Shown here: piece after piece, positions 55,975 through 64,000 of the stretch
Layout of the letters: every line of letters starts with the position of its first letter
Numbering within the stretch: position 1 is the first letter of the stretch
Origin: Halomonas smyrnensis AAD6
Lineage (GTDB): Bacteria; Pseudomonadota; Gammaproteobacteria; Pseudomonadales; Halomonadaceae
Direction of reading: 5' to 3'
Assembly: GCF_000265245.1 (NCBI RefSeq)
Contig: NZ_AJKS02000008.1
Location: forward strand, 82,852-146,851
DNA length: 64,000 nucleotides
Position numbers and translations under genes: made by a program
The notes under the pieces: model-generated
What the model was told of the DNA's origin: nothing
The model's database searches: none
What the model saw: the letters and a program-made list of their open reading frames with translations, nothing else

Positions 55975-56835
55975 TCACTCCCGCTCGTTTCTCGTCGCCC
56001 GCAGCAGCACCCGATCCATGCCTCGGGTGCTGAGCACACGCTTGAGCGCGGCGAACAGGTGGGTGGGGACGGTCACGGCGTAGCGGGGCTTCGGGCGCCG
56101 GTGCTCGAGGGCGTGGATCAGCTTGTCGACGACCGCCTCGGGGCCGAGGGTGAAGGCCCCCTTGCCGTCCTCGCTGGAAAGGCGTGCCTCCACCTTCACG
56201 TAGGTGTCGGCGTGGGCGCTGCGGGCGGCGTCGATGTTGGCCCGGTAGGCGCGATAGGCGTTCTCGCGGAAGCGGCTGGCGATGGGGCCGGGCTGGATCA
56301 GGCTGACGTGGATGCCGCTGCCGGTGAGCTCCTGACGCAGGGTATCGGTCAGGCCCTCGAGGGCGAACTTGGAGCACACATAGGCGCCGCGATAGGGCAG
56401 GGCGGCGAAGCCCAGCACCGAGCTGTTGTGCACGATGCGCCCGTGGCCCTGGGCGCGCATCATCGGCAGCACTCGAGTGGTGAGCTCGTGGGTGCCGAGC
56501 AGGTTGGTCTCGAGCTGTTCGCGCAGCACGTCCCGGCTCAGGTCCTCCACCGCGCCGGGCTGGCCGTAGGCGCCGTTGTTGAACAGCGCCGTCAGCCGCC
56601 CGCCGGTGCGCTCGTGCACCGCGTCCACCGCGGCCTCGATCGAGGCGCTGTCGGCCAGATCCAGTCGCAGGGCCTCCAGGCCCTCCTCCTCGAGGCGCGA
56701 GACGTCCTCGGCGGCTCTTGCTGTCGCGAAGACCCGCCAGCCGCGCCTGGCCATGGCATGGGCCGCGGCATGGCCGATCCCGCTGGAACAGCCGGTGATC
56801 AGCAGGCTGCGCGTCGTCTCTTGGCCTTCCGGCAT
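55975..56835 (-). CDS. Short-chain dehydrogenase/reductase
   Basis: 286 residues, classical SDR: cofactor motif TGCSSGIGHA (residues 14-23), the NNGAYG motif (NNAG-like), catalytic Ser in HNSSVLGF and YxxxK in YVCSKFAL. The Arg in FATARA suggests an NADP preference. It resembles YdfG/DltE-type or sterol-like SDRs; the substrate cannot be told. Single gene. Confidence 0.9.
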   Translation of the reverse strand: MPEGQETTRSLLITGCSSGIGHAAAHAMARRGWRVFATARAAEDVSRLEEEGLEALRLDLADSASIEAAVDAVHERTGGRLTALFNNGAYGQPGAVEDLSRDVLREQLETNLLGTHELTTRVLPMMRAQGHGRIVHNSSVLGFAALPYRGAYVCSKFALEGLTDTLRQELTGSGIHVSLIQPGPIASRFRENAYRAYRANIDAARSAHADTYVKVEARLSSEDGKGAFTLGPEAVVDKLIHALEHRRPKPRYAVTVPTHLFAALKRVLSTRGMDRVLLRATRNERE

Positions 56836-56872
56836 CCTCGTGTCTCCTTCCCTTTCATGTGTCTCTTGATCG

Positions 56873-59800
56873 CTAGCCGCCGACCAGCCGCGCCTGGCTG
56901 GTGCCGTTGCCCAGCGGCTCGACGCGGATCTGCACCGGGATGCGCTCGTGCATCTCCTGCACGTGGGAGATCACCCCGACGCGGCGGCCCAGTGCCTGCA
57001 GGCCGTCCAGGGCCTCCATGGCCAGCGCCAGCGACTGCGGGTCGAGGCTGCCGAAGCCCTCGTCGATGAACAGCGATTCGATGGTGAGCTCGCCGGAGGC
57101 CATGGAGGCGAGCCCCAGCGCCAGGGCCAGCGAGACCAGGAAGGTCTCGCCGCCGGACAGCGAGTGCACCGAGCGACGCTCGTCGCCCATGTCGTGGTCG
57201 ACCACCAGCAGCCCGAGCTCGCTGCCGCCGCGCACCAGCCGGTAGCGCCGCGACAGCCCGCCGAGGTGCGCGTTGGCATGCTCCAGCAGCTGCTCCAGGT
57301 TGTAGGCCTGGGCGATGCGCCGGAACGCCTTGCCGTCGGCGGAGCCGATCAGCTCGCTGATGCGGCCCCAGCGGCGATGCTCGGCCCGCGCCGCCTCGAG
57401 CTCGGCCTGGGCGTCCTGCTGGCGCCGCCGCCGGCGGTCGTCGTCGTGCAGGGCGTGGGCGGCCTCGTCACGCTGCTGCTGGGCGGCGTTAAGCCGCGGG
57501 GTGAGGGCCTCGCGCTCTTCACCCAGGGCCTCGCGGCGACGGGCGATCTCGGCCTCGGCGGGGGCGTCGAGCAGCGCCGGCTCGCCGTCGTCGGCCTCGA
57601 CCAGCGCCTGTTCGCGGCGATGATCGATCAGCGCCTGGCGGCGTTCCCTGAGGGCGGCGGCGGCCTGCTGGCGGGCCTGGTCGGCGTCTTCCAGCTGTTG
57701 CCGCTGGCGCTCGGCCTCGTCGTCGGACTGGGCCAGCAGCCGGGCAAGAGTGGCGTCGTCCAGCTCGGGATGCATCCGGCGCCACTCGGCCAGCTCGGCG
57801 GCGAGGGCGTCGCGCTCGCGGCGCAGCGCCTCGAGCCGCTCGACCTCGTGGGTCGCCTGCTGGGCGAGGCGCTGATGCTCGGTCTGTGTTTCGTGATAGC
57901 GGGCCAGGGCCGCGTCTCGTGCGGTGGTGGCGGCCTGCTGGCGAGCGTCGAGGTGCTGCTGCCAGGCGTCCGGCGAGGCGTGCTCGCCGAGGCGGGCGCG
58001 TAGGTCGGCGGCCAGGGCATCGCGTGCCTGGCGAAGAGGCGGCAGCCGTTCGGCCAGCCCGGCGAGTTCCTGTTCGAGCTCGCTCTGCTGGGAGCCGAGC
58101 CGGGCGAGCTCGATCTCGTCCTGATGCAGCGCCTGGTTCAGCGGGGCGAGTTCGGCCTCGGCCCGGGACAGCTCGTCGAGGACGCGTCGTTGCTCGGCCC
58201 GTTGGTCCTCGCTGGCCTGTCGCTGATGGTTTAGCCAGGCCTCGCGCTCCTCGGCGGCGATGGCGGAAAGCTCCGGCTGCAGCGGATGCGCGTCCAGCGT
58301 CCGCTGCGTCTCGGTGCGCTGCCGGTCGGCGTTGCCGAGGTCCTCGCGCTGCTGGGTCACCGAGGCCTTCAGGGCGCGGTATTCGCCTTCGATGTCATGT
58401 CGCTGCTGGTAGGCCCGGTCGTGCTGGTCCTGCGCCTGTGCCAGCTGGCGATTCTCCTCCGCCTGCTGGGCGGCGAGCTGGGCGGCCTCCGGCGAAGCGG
58501 GCGGCCGGTGACGCCAGGGATGCTCGAGCCCGCCGCACACCGGGCAGGGCGCGCCATCCGTGAGGCCCTCGCGCAGGTGGATGACGCTCTCGCTGCGCAC
58601 GGCGCGGCTGCGCTCGACGAACGCCTGAATGCTAGAGAGGTGGCGCTCGGCGTCGTCGAGGCGCTGTCGGGCGGCCTGGCCTCGGCCGAGCAGTGCCTCG
58701 AGCCGCTGCTCGTGGTCTGCCAGGCGCGTCTTCAGCGTCTGATGGGCCTGTTCGGCGCGGCAGGCTTCCTGCCACTGACCGTGCAGCTCGCTTAGCCCGA
58801 GCCGGCGCTGGGCCGCCGTATCGTGGGCCCGCTGGGCGGTCTGTCGGGCGCTGTCCAGGCCGTCATGGTCGCCGATCAGGCGCTCCAGGGCGGCGTGCCA
58901 GCGGTCGCGCTGCTCGCGGCGCTGGGAGTGGGCCGCGTCGGCCTGGCGCCGCTGCTCGGCGAGGGCGGCGGCGCGTCGACGGCGCTCCTCATGGGTGTGC
59001 TCGAGCTCTGCCAGCTGCTGGTCCTGGGTCGCAAGGCGCTGGGCCAGTTCGCGTGCCTCGCGCAGCGCGGGCTCGGCCTGCCGGCGTGCCTCGGTGGCGT
59101 CCGCCAGCGTCTTTTCGGCGGCCTCGCTGGCGCCCCGGGCCTGTGTCTGCGCACGCTCGGCGTCGGTAAGCGTTCGCTTCGTCTCGGCGTGAGCCGCTTC
59201 AAGCGCCTCGAGCTCGCCGGGCAGCTCGGACTGGCGCGTCAGCCGATGACGCTGGGGCAGGATCACCCGCCGCCAGGCCTGATCCTCCCGGGCCGGCGCC
59301 AGCGATTGCCAGCGTTCCTCAGCGCTCTGCTGGCGGCGCTGGCCCTCAACGAAGGCGTGGCGCAGTCGGTCGTCCTGGTCGTGCCAGCGCTGCTCGGTCT
59401 GGAGCGATTCCGAGCGCTTCTGCAGGTCGGTAAGCGCTCGCTGGGTGGCCTCGGTGGCCTGTTCGAGCTCGGCGCGGGCCTCGGGCTCGGCGGGCAGGTC
59501 GTCGGCGAGCCGGGCCTCGATCTTCTCCACGGCCTTCCTGGCGTCGCTGGCGCGGCGGTAGGCGGCCATGGAGATGGCGGAGTATTCAGTGGTGCCGGTC
59601 AGCCGCTCCAGCAGATCGCTGCGCTCGTTGTCGTCGGCCTTGAGGAAGGCGGCGAATTCGCTCTGGGCCAGCAGTACGGCGCGGGTGAACTGCTCGAAGG
59701 TCAGGCCCAGGCACTCCGGCAGCAGGCGGTCGAACTCGCGCTTCTGGTTGGTCAGCAGGCGGTCGTCATCGAGGTCGCGCAGCGACTGATCGACCGCCTG

Positions 59801-60178
59801 CAGGCGGCCGCTGGCCTTCTCGCGGGCGCGGCGCACCGCCCAGCGGGCGCGATAGCGGCGGCCGTCGCGGCCGAGGAAGTCGACCTCGGCGAAGCCGCTG
59901 GCCGTGCCGCGGCGCAGCAGGGTGCGCGGGTCGGCGGTGTTGAGGGTGGCGTCGCCGACGTCAGGCAGCGGCGCCTCGCGGCCGGGGGCCTGGCGCAGCC
60001 GGGGCGTGCCGCCGTACAGCGCCAGGCACAGGGCGTCGAGCAGGGTGCTCTTGCCGGCGCCGGTGGGGCCGGTGATGGCGAAAAGCCCGGCATCGCTGAG
60101 TGGCGCTGCGGTGAAATCGAGCGCAAGCGGCCCGGGAATCGAGGCCAGGTTGGCCAGGCGCAGGGCGAGGATCTTCAT
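56873..60178 (-). CDS. sbcC: SbcC, ATPase subunit of the SbcCD nuclease
   Basis: 1101 residues: N-terminal ATPase half with Walker A TGPTGAGKSTLLDAL, a long glutamine/arginine-rich coiled coil, a central zinc hook (APCPVCGGLEHPW), a second coiled coil, and the C-terminal ATPase half with signature HSLSGGETFLVSLALALGLA and Walker B ESLFIDEGFGSLDPQSL. With SbcD it cleaves hairpins and palindromes in stalled replication forks. The ATG overlaps the sbcD TGA (ATGA), so the two are coupled. Confidence 0.96.
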   Translation of the reverse strand: MKILALRLANLASIPGPLALDFTAAPLSDAGLFAITGPTGAGKSTLLDALCLALYGGTPRLRQAPGREAPLPDVGDATLNTADPRTLLRRGTASGFAEVDFLGRDGRRYRARWAVRRAREKASGRLQAVDQSLRDLDDDRLLTNQKREFDRLLPECLGLTFEQFTRAVLLAQSEFAAFLKADDNERSDLLERLTGTTEYSAISMAAYRRASDARKAVEKIEARLADDLPAEPEARAELEQATEATQRALTDLQKRSESLQTEQRWHDQDDRLRHAFVEGQRRQQSAEERWQSLAPAREDQAWRRVILPQRHRLTRQSELPGELEALEAAHAETKRTLTDAERAQTQARGASEAAEKTLADATEARRQAEPALREARELAQRLATQDQQLAELEHTHEERRRRAAALAEQRRQADAAHSQRREQRDRWHAALERLIGDHDGLDSARQTAQRAHDTAAQRRLGLSELHGQWQEACRAEQAHQTLKTRLADHEQRLEALLGRGQAARQRLDDAERHLSSIQAFVERSRAVRSESVIHLREGLTDGAPCPVCGGLEHPWRHRPPASPEAAQLAAQQAEENRQLAQAQDQHDRAYQQRHDIEGEYRALKASVTQQREDLGNADRQRTETQRTLDAHPLQPELSAIAAEEREAWLNHQRQASEDQRAEQRRVLDELSRAEAELAPLNQALHQDEIELARLGSQQSELEQELAGLAERLPPLRQARDALAADLRARLGEHASPDAWQQHLDARQQAATTARDAALARYHETQTEHQRLAQQATHEVERLEALRRERDALAAELAEWRRMHPELDDATLARLLAQSDDEAERQRQQLEDADQARQQAAAALRERRQALIDHRREQALVEADDGEPALLDAPAEAEIARRREALGEEREALTPRLNAAQQQRDEAAHALHDDDRRRRRQQDAQAELEAARAEHRRWGRISELIGSADGKAFRRIAQAYNLEQLLEHANAHLGGLSRRYRLVRGGSELGLLVVDHDMGDERRSVHSLSGGETFLVSLALALGLASMASGELTIESLFIDEGFGSLDPQSLALAMEALDGLQALGRRVGVISHVQEMHERIPVQIRVEPLGNGTSQARLVGG

Positions 60179-61485
60179 GCGGAGTCCTCCTCGCCGGCGT
60201 CCAGCACGTCCTGACGCAGCCGGTCGAAGTCGGCCAGGATGTCGTCGTCCGGCGGCTCGCCCCAGCGGCCCTGCCAGGTGCGCTCGAACAGCCGGCGGGG
60301 GCCGAGGGTCTCGAGGTCGACGCGCTCGGGGGCGTTTTCGGCCGCGACCTTAGGCAGGCGGCGCTCGAGGCGCAGCAGGCGCAGCGGCTTGCCCTCGAGG
60401 GCGGCATCGACCCGGGCGCGCAGGTCGGGCATCGGCGCCTCCAGCTCGACGCGCAGCTCCAGCCAGGGCCAGCGCTCTCTCGGCAGATCGGCATCGAGCT
60501 CCAGCCAGGGCCAGCGCTCTCTCGGCAGATCGGCATCGAGCTCCAGCGCCTCCAGCTCGGCCAGCACGGCGTCGAGCGGCGCGGGGCCGAGCCGATGCAT
60601 GGCCACCGGGCGCGGCACGGGCAGGGACTCGACCCCGGCCAGCCGCTCGCCGTCGATGGTCGCCTCGACCACCTGGTGGGCGTAGTTGAGCTCGCTGAAG
60701 TCCAGCGGCAAGGGGCTGCCGCTGTAGCGGATGCGCGCCTCGCCGACCCTTTGTGCGCGATGCAGGTGGCCCAGCGCCACGTAGGCGATGTCGTCGGGGA
60801 ACAGGGCGGCGGAGATCGACTCCTCGCCGCCGATCACGATCGGCCGCTCGCTGGCCTCGGACACGGCGGCGCCGTGCAGGTGGGCGTGGCTCATGGCGAC
60901 CAGCGCCTGGCCGTCGCCGCGACGCTCGCGGGCGGCGTCGATCAGCTCGCGATGGACGCGGTTGATGCCGGCGACGTAGTCGTTGGGCGCTTCCTCACCG
61001 TCCCCGTCTTGGTCTTCACGGGCCATCTGGCCGGTGACCTCGGCGGGGCGCAGGAAGGGCAGCGCCAGGCACCAGGCGCGGGTCTCGCCGCTGGCGTCGG
61101 CGAGCGGCACCAGCAGGCGTTCGGCGTCGAGGCGGCCGTCGTCGAGCCAGCGTACCCGGCCCCGGGCGTGGGTGCGCAGGCGCTGCATCAGCGGGGCGGG
61201 CAGCTCGATGCGGTTGCCGCTGTCGTGGTTGCCGGCGATCAGCACGATGTCGAGGGTAGGCAGCCGCTCGTGGGCGCCGACGATGAAGTCGAAGAGCAGT
61301 TCCTGGGCGCGCAGCGAGGGATTGACCACGTCGAAGATATCGCCGGCCACCAGCAGGGCGTCGGCCTCGCGTTCGACCAGGGTATCGAGCAGCCAGCTCA
61401 GGAAGGCGCGGTGCTCCTCATGGCGCTCCTGGCCGTGGAAGCTCTGGCCCAGGTGCCAGTCGGCGGTGTGGATCAGTCTCAGCAT
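60175..61485 (-). CDS. sbcD: SbcD, exonuclease subunit of SbcCD
   Basis: 436 residues with Mre11-type phosphoesterase motifs: HTADWHLGQSFHG, AGDIFDVVNPS, IAGNHDSGNR and MSHAHLHG, then GHLHRAQ. It is the Mn2+-dependent nuclease partner of SbcC. In the C-terminal capping region a 14-residue unit, ELDADLPRERWPWL, occurs twice in tandem, encoded by an exact 42-bp repeat. The ATG starts the protein at MLRLIHTADWHLG, the usual start for the family. It is divergent from nfi, with a palindromic repeat element in the gap. Confidence 0.95.
   Translation of the reverse strand: MLRLIHTADWHLGQSFHGQERHEEHRAFLSWLLDTLVEREADALLVAGDIFDVVNPSLRAQELLFDFIVGAHERLPTLDIVLIAGNHDSGNRIELPAPLMQRLRTHARGRVRWLDDGRLDAERLLVPLADASGETRAWCLALPFLRPAEVTGQMAREDQDGDGEEAPNDYVAGINRVHRELIDAARERRGDGQALVAMSHAHLHGAAVSEASERPIVIGGEESISAALFPDDIAYVALGHLHRAQRVGEARIRYSGSPLPLDFSELNYAHQVVEATIDGERLAGVESLPVPRPVAMHRLGPAPLDAVLAELEALELDADLPRERWPWLELDADLPRERWPWLELRVELEAPMPDLRARVDAALEGKPLRLLRLERRLPKVAAENAPERVDLETLGPRRLFERTWQGRWGEPPDDDILADFDRLRQDVLDAGEEDSA
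60455..60547. repeat. Exact 42-bp tandem repeat (2.2 copies) inside sbcD
   Basis: Units 60455-60496 and 60497-60538 are identical, followed by nine bases of a third. The period is a multiple of three, so the reading frame is kept and 14 residues are added per copy. Confidence 0.9.
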
Positions 61486-61607
61486 GGCGTCCCCGGTGTT
61501 CCGTCACACGGTCGAAAAGGCCTAGTCTAACCCGAGCGCCGCCGACACATCAGGGAGCGCCTTGAGCGATCAGTGGCTTCCCGATATCCACCCGGTGCGG
61601 GGCTGAT

Positions 61608-61701
61608 CCGGCGACAGGTCTGCGAGGGGCGCTATGAACCCATCCTTGGGCGCTACTTTGGCCATCCCTGGCCAAAAACCCCCTCTGCGACCTGTCACCG
61701 G
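61608..61701. repeat. 94-bp palindromic intergenic element, copy 2
   Basis: Arms CCGGCGACAGGTC and GACCTGTCACCGG are complementary at 12 of 13 positions. The ~55-bp core (from GCGCTATGAACCCATCC to GGCCAAAAACCCC) differs from the copy at 21605-21699 at only a few positions, while the arms differ by paired changes that keep complementarity. It lies between the divergent sbcD and nfi genes and adds a spurious N-terminal extension to the nfi frame. Confidence 0.85.
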
Positions 61702-61741
61702 CGCCCCGCGTGATGTCCACTTTGATATTCCGAGTTTTTCG

Positions 61742-62440
61742 ATGATCGAACTGCACGACTGGAACCTTTCCCCCACCGAGGCCATCGCGCTGCAGCGGCG
61801 CCTGGCCGGGCGAGTGGAGCGCGAGGATCGCCTGGAGGCGGTGAGCCGCATCGCCGGGGTGGATATCGGCTTCGAGCAGGGGGGCGAGATCACCCGCGCC
61901 GCGGTGGTGGTGCTGGCCTGGCCGCCGACGGGCGAGGGCGCCTTCGAGGTGGTCGAGCAGGCGGTACACCGCGAGCCGACGCGCATGCCCTATGTGCCGG
62001 GGCTGCTGTCGTTTCGCGAGGTGCCGGCGGCACTCGCGGCCTTCGAGGGGCTAGTCACCCGGCCGCAGCTGGTGATGGTCGACGGCCAGGGCATCGCCCA
62101 TCCACGCCGGCTGGGCGTGGCCAGCCACCTGGGGCTGTGGCTCGATCTGCCGACCATCGGCGTGGCCAAGAAACGGCTGTGCGGTCGCCACGACGAGCCG
62201 GGTCCGGAGCGGGGCGACGGCACGCCGCTGGTCGACAAGGGCCCCGGCGGCGAGGAGACGATCGGCACGGTGCTGCGCTCGCGGCGGGGCGTGAAGCCGG
62301 TGTTCGTCTCGCCGGGGCATCGGCTGTCGCTGGCCACGGCGCTTGACTGGACGCTGGCCTGCCTGGGGCGCACCAAGCTGCCTGAGCCGACGCGGCTGGC
62401 CGATAGCCTGGCGTCGCGGCGGGATCAGACACGGCGCTGA
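61742..62440 (+). CDS. nfi: Endonuclease V (deoxyinosine 3'-endonuclease)
   Basis: 232 residues with Nfi motifs: IAGVDIGFEQGG (catalytic Asp), MPYVPGLLSFREVPA (Tyr/Pro wedge and catalytic Glu), VMVDGQGIAHPRRLGVASHLG (catalytic Asp and DNA contacts) and IGVAKKRLCG, then KPVFVSPGHRLSL. It nicks DNA near deaminated adenine and other lesions. The ATG giving MIELHDWNLSPTEA is the family start; the 36-codon extension is the repeat element. Together with sbcCD it forms a small repair neighbourhood. Confidence 0.93.
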   Translation: MIELHDWNLSPTEAIALQRRLAGRVEREDRLEAVSRIAGVDIGFEQGGEITRAAVVVLAWPPTGEGAFEVVEQAVHREPTRMPYVPGLLSFREVPAALAAFEGLVTRPQLVMVDGQGIAHPRRLGVASHLGLWLDLPTIGVAKKRLCGRHDEPGPERGDGTPLVDKGPGGEETIGTVLRSRRGVKPVFVSPGHRLSLATALDWTLACLGRTKLPEPTRLADSLASRRDQTRR

Positions 62441-62504
62441 GCTTGCCATCCCTGGCCGGGCAGCCGACCATGGCGCCCCTTTCTTCTCTATCTGGATGCC
62501 CGAC

Positions 62505-63068
62505 ATGAGCGCTTCTGCCCCCAGCCCCCTTGCGGCCACCCGTGCCTGGGTCGAGACCTTCGTGGTCGGCCTCGAGGTGTGCCCCTTCGCCGGCCGCGAG
62601 GTGGCCCGCGACAGCATCCGCTACGTCGAGGTGGATGCCACCGATCCCGCGGCCGCGCTGATGAGGCTGATGGAGGAGTGCTGGCACCTCGACGAGCATG
62701 CCGGAACCGAGACCACGCTGATGGTGCTGAGCGAGGGCCTGGCGGACTTCGACGACTACCTGGATGCGCTGGGCATGGCCGAGGCGCTGCTGGAGGAGCA
62801 GGGCTACGAGGGCGTCTATCAGATCGCGAGCTTCCACCCGGACTACGAGTTCGAGGGCGAGGCCGAGGATTCGCCGCGCAACTTCACCAATCGCTCGCCC
62901 TGGCCGATGTGGCACCTGATCCGCGAGGCCGGGCTGGAGCGAGCGCTGGCGCACTATCCGGACCCCGAGGCCATCCCCGAGCGCAACGCAGCGCTGATGG
63001 AGCGCAGGGGCCACGACGCCCTGGCCGCCTCGCTGGCGGCGCTGCGCGGGGCATCGGGGCAGGGCTAG
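62505..63068 (+). CDS. DUF1415 family protein
   Basis: 187 residues: TRAWVETFVVGLEVCPFAGRE at the N-terminus, ECWHLDEHAGTETTLMVLSEG, YQIASFHPDYEFEGEAEDSP and NFTNRSPWPMWHLIREAGLE. These are the conserved segments of DUF1415, a gammaproteobacterial family of unknown function with invariant CPFA and HPDYXF motifs. A redox or metal role has been suggested by those residues only. An ATG three codons earlier is an alternative start. It follows nfi by about 64 bases on the same strand. Confidence 0.9.
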   Translation: MSASAPSPLAATRAWVETFVVGLEVCPFAGREVARDSIRYVEVDATDPAAALMRLMEECWHLDEHAGTETTLMVLSEGLADFDDYLDALGMAEALLEEQGYEGVYQIASFHPDYEFEGEAEDSPRNFTNRSPWPMWHLIREAGLERALAHYPDPEAIPERNAALMERRGHDALAASLAALRGASGQG

Positions 63069-63096
63069 CTCCGATGCCCGTCGCGCTAGCCGCGCC

Positions 63097-63981
63097 TCAG
63101 ACCACGTCCAGCGCTTCCTTGGCGAACGGGGCCGGGAATTCGGCCTCCAGGCGGTCTATGGCCTGGTCGTCGAGGGTGGCCTGGAGCACGGCGGCGTTGT
63201 CGCGGACGTGGTCGGGCTGGACGGCCTTGGGCGTGGCGATCAGGTCGCGCAGGCCGTCGACCGGGCGGATCGCCCAGGCCAGCAGCAGCTGGGCCGGCGT
63301 GAGGCCCTGCTCGGCGGCCAGGGCGTTGACCACCTGATTGCTGAGCGGGTCCTGCTGCAGTCGGCCGGCACGGGCCAGCGGGCAGTAGCCCATCAGCGGC
63401 ATGCCCTGCTGGCGCTGCCAGGGACGCAGGGCGTGCTCGATGCCGCGCGAGCCCAGATGGTAGAGCACCTGGTTGACGGCGCAGTCGCTGCCGCCGGGGC
63501 GTGCGTAGAGGGTCTCCATGTCGTCGACGTCGAAGTTGGAGACGCCGAAGCGGCGGATCTTGCCGGCCTCGCGCAGCCGCTCGAAGGCCTCCAGGGTCTC
63601 GTCGATGGGGATGCCGCCGGGCCAGTGCAGCAGGTAGAGATCCAGGTGGTCGGTGCCCAGGCGCTCGAGGGTCGCCTCGCAGGCGGCGATGGCCGTGTCG
63701 CGCCCGGCGTTCCAGGGATAGACCTTGGAGACCAGGAAGGCCTCGTCGCGACGCCCGGCCAGGGCCTCGCCGACGACCTTCTCGGCGCCGCCGTCGGCGT
63801 ACATCTCGGCGGTGTCGATCAGCGTCATGCCCAGGTCCAGGCCCAGCTGCAGGGCGCGGACCTCGTCGGCGCGGGAAGCGGGGCCTTCGCCCATGAACCA
63901 GGTGCCCTGACCGATGGCGGGCAGTTCCACGGCCGGCTCGTGAGCGGTGGCCGGCAGGGTGACGCGAGCGGGTTGTGTCAT
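63097..63981 (-). CDS. Aldo/keto reductase
   Basis: 294 residues with AKR motifs: IGQGTWFMGEG, LIDTAEMYADGGAEKVVGEAL split around catalytic Asp and Tyr, LVSKVYPWN (catalytic Lys), LYLLHWPGG (catalytic His) and NQVLYHLGSRGIE. It reduces carbonyl compounds with NADPH; closest in style to the YeaE/DkgA-like group. The family's C-terminal NADP motif IATPKAVQPDHVRDN is present. Convergent with the DUF1415 gene. Confidence 0.92.
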   Translation of the reverse strand: MTQPARVTLPATAHEPAVELPAIGQGTWFMGEGPASRADEVRALQLGLDLGMTLIDTAEMYADGGAEKVVGEALAGRRDEAFLVSKVYPWNAGRDTAIAACEATLERLGTDHLDLYLLHWPGGIPIDETLEAFERLREAGKIRRFGVSNFDVDDMETLYARPGGSDCAVNQVLYHLGSRGIEHALRPWQRQQGMPLMGYCPLARAGRLQQDPLSNQVVNALAAEQGLTPAQLLLAWAIRPVDGLRDLIATPKAVQPDHVRDNAAVLQATLDDQAIDRLEAEFPAPFAKEALDVV

Positions 63982-64000
63982 GGCGCTTCCTATCTTTTTT

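Noticed and set aside
1..64000. Search by eye for tRNA, rRNA, CRISPR arrays, IS elements, prophage, toxin-antitoxin or known defence systems
   Set aside because: None found. The window appears to be core chromosome; the unusual features are regulatory or small repeats, not an accessory island.

Overview
The window is a stretch of GC-rich bacterial chromosome. Gene content and protein style suggest a Halomonas-like gammaproteobacterium (Halomonadaceae): NasTS-controlled nitrate assimilation, PhoX, DUF1415, YtoQ, an MntP pump behind a yybP-ykoY riboswitch, and a 65-kDa-class isocitrate dehydrogenase. That assignment is inference; no rRNA, tRNA, phage, IS element or CRISPR was seen. About 55 protein genes were recognised, mostly housekeeping, transport, redox and cell-wall functions.

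Layout. 1-5.5 kb: an azlC fragment with its XRE-cupin regulator and a tandem operator, the Ser/Thr symporter sstT, ynfA, a large NADP-isocitrate dehydrogenase with an internal duplication, and chaC. 5.6-8.6 kb: ytoQ-like gene, pgpA, and a DUF2946/PepSY pair. 8.6-13.2 kb: a PhoD-like phosphatase and then a metal and ion block (HPP protein, CDF zinc exporter, mntP with its manganese riboswitch). 13.2-21 kb: FMN glutamate-synthase-like enzyme, CBS protein, cold-shock protein, SLC13/TrkA-C permease, carboxylesterase, a small zinc-ribbon gene with a broken tandem copy, and a PIN-PhoH protein.

21-36.6 kb is the most coherent part: nitrate and nitrite assimilation. On the minus strand lie nasT-nasS and then an FAD oxidoreductase-nirB-nirD operon. 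Divergently on the plus strand are nasA (nitrate reductase) and the sirohaem gene cobA. narK lies further on. The nasA and narK units have good sigma-54-type -24/-12 elements and the nirB unit a weaker one. Their leaders carry hairpins with the loop (A)ACGGC; the nirB leader has two hexaloop hairpins obeying the A1/G4 rule of ANTAR-domain targets, the second at the tip of an intrinsic terminator. This reads as a nitrogen-limitation (NtrC/sigma-54) plus nitrate (NasS/NasT antitermination) regulon. As given, nasA is broken by four single-base insertions within 74 bp. PhoX, a GFA protein and a peroxiredoxin sit between cobA and narK.

36.7-43 kb holds cell-envelope genes (two divergent L,D-transpeptidases, an ABC exporter, an M23 endopeptidase behind a structured leader). 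43-46 kb is a pirin/LysR/glutathionyl-hydroquinone-reductase group sharing a putative LysR site. 46-56.8 kb has YaiI, a DEAD-box helicase with a long leader, a DMT exporter, a sugar dehydrogenase, a GntR regulator, a glutamine amidotransferase-argE pair, an ABM protein, a DUF3455 protein and an SDR. 56.9-64 kb has sbcDC, endonuclease V, DUF1415 and an aldo/keto reductase. A 95-bp palindromic intergenic element occurs twice (between nirB and nirD, and between sbcD and nfi), with terminal arms that differ between copies but remain self-complementary.
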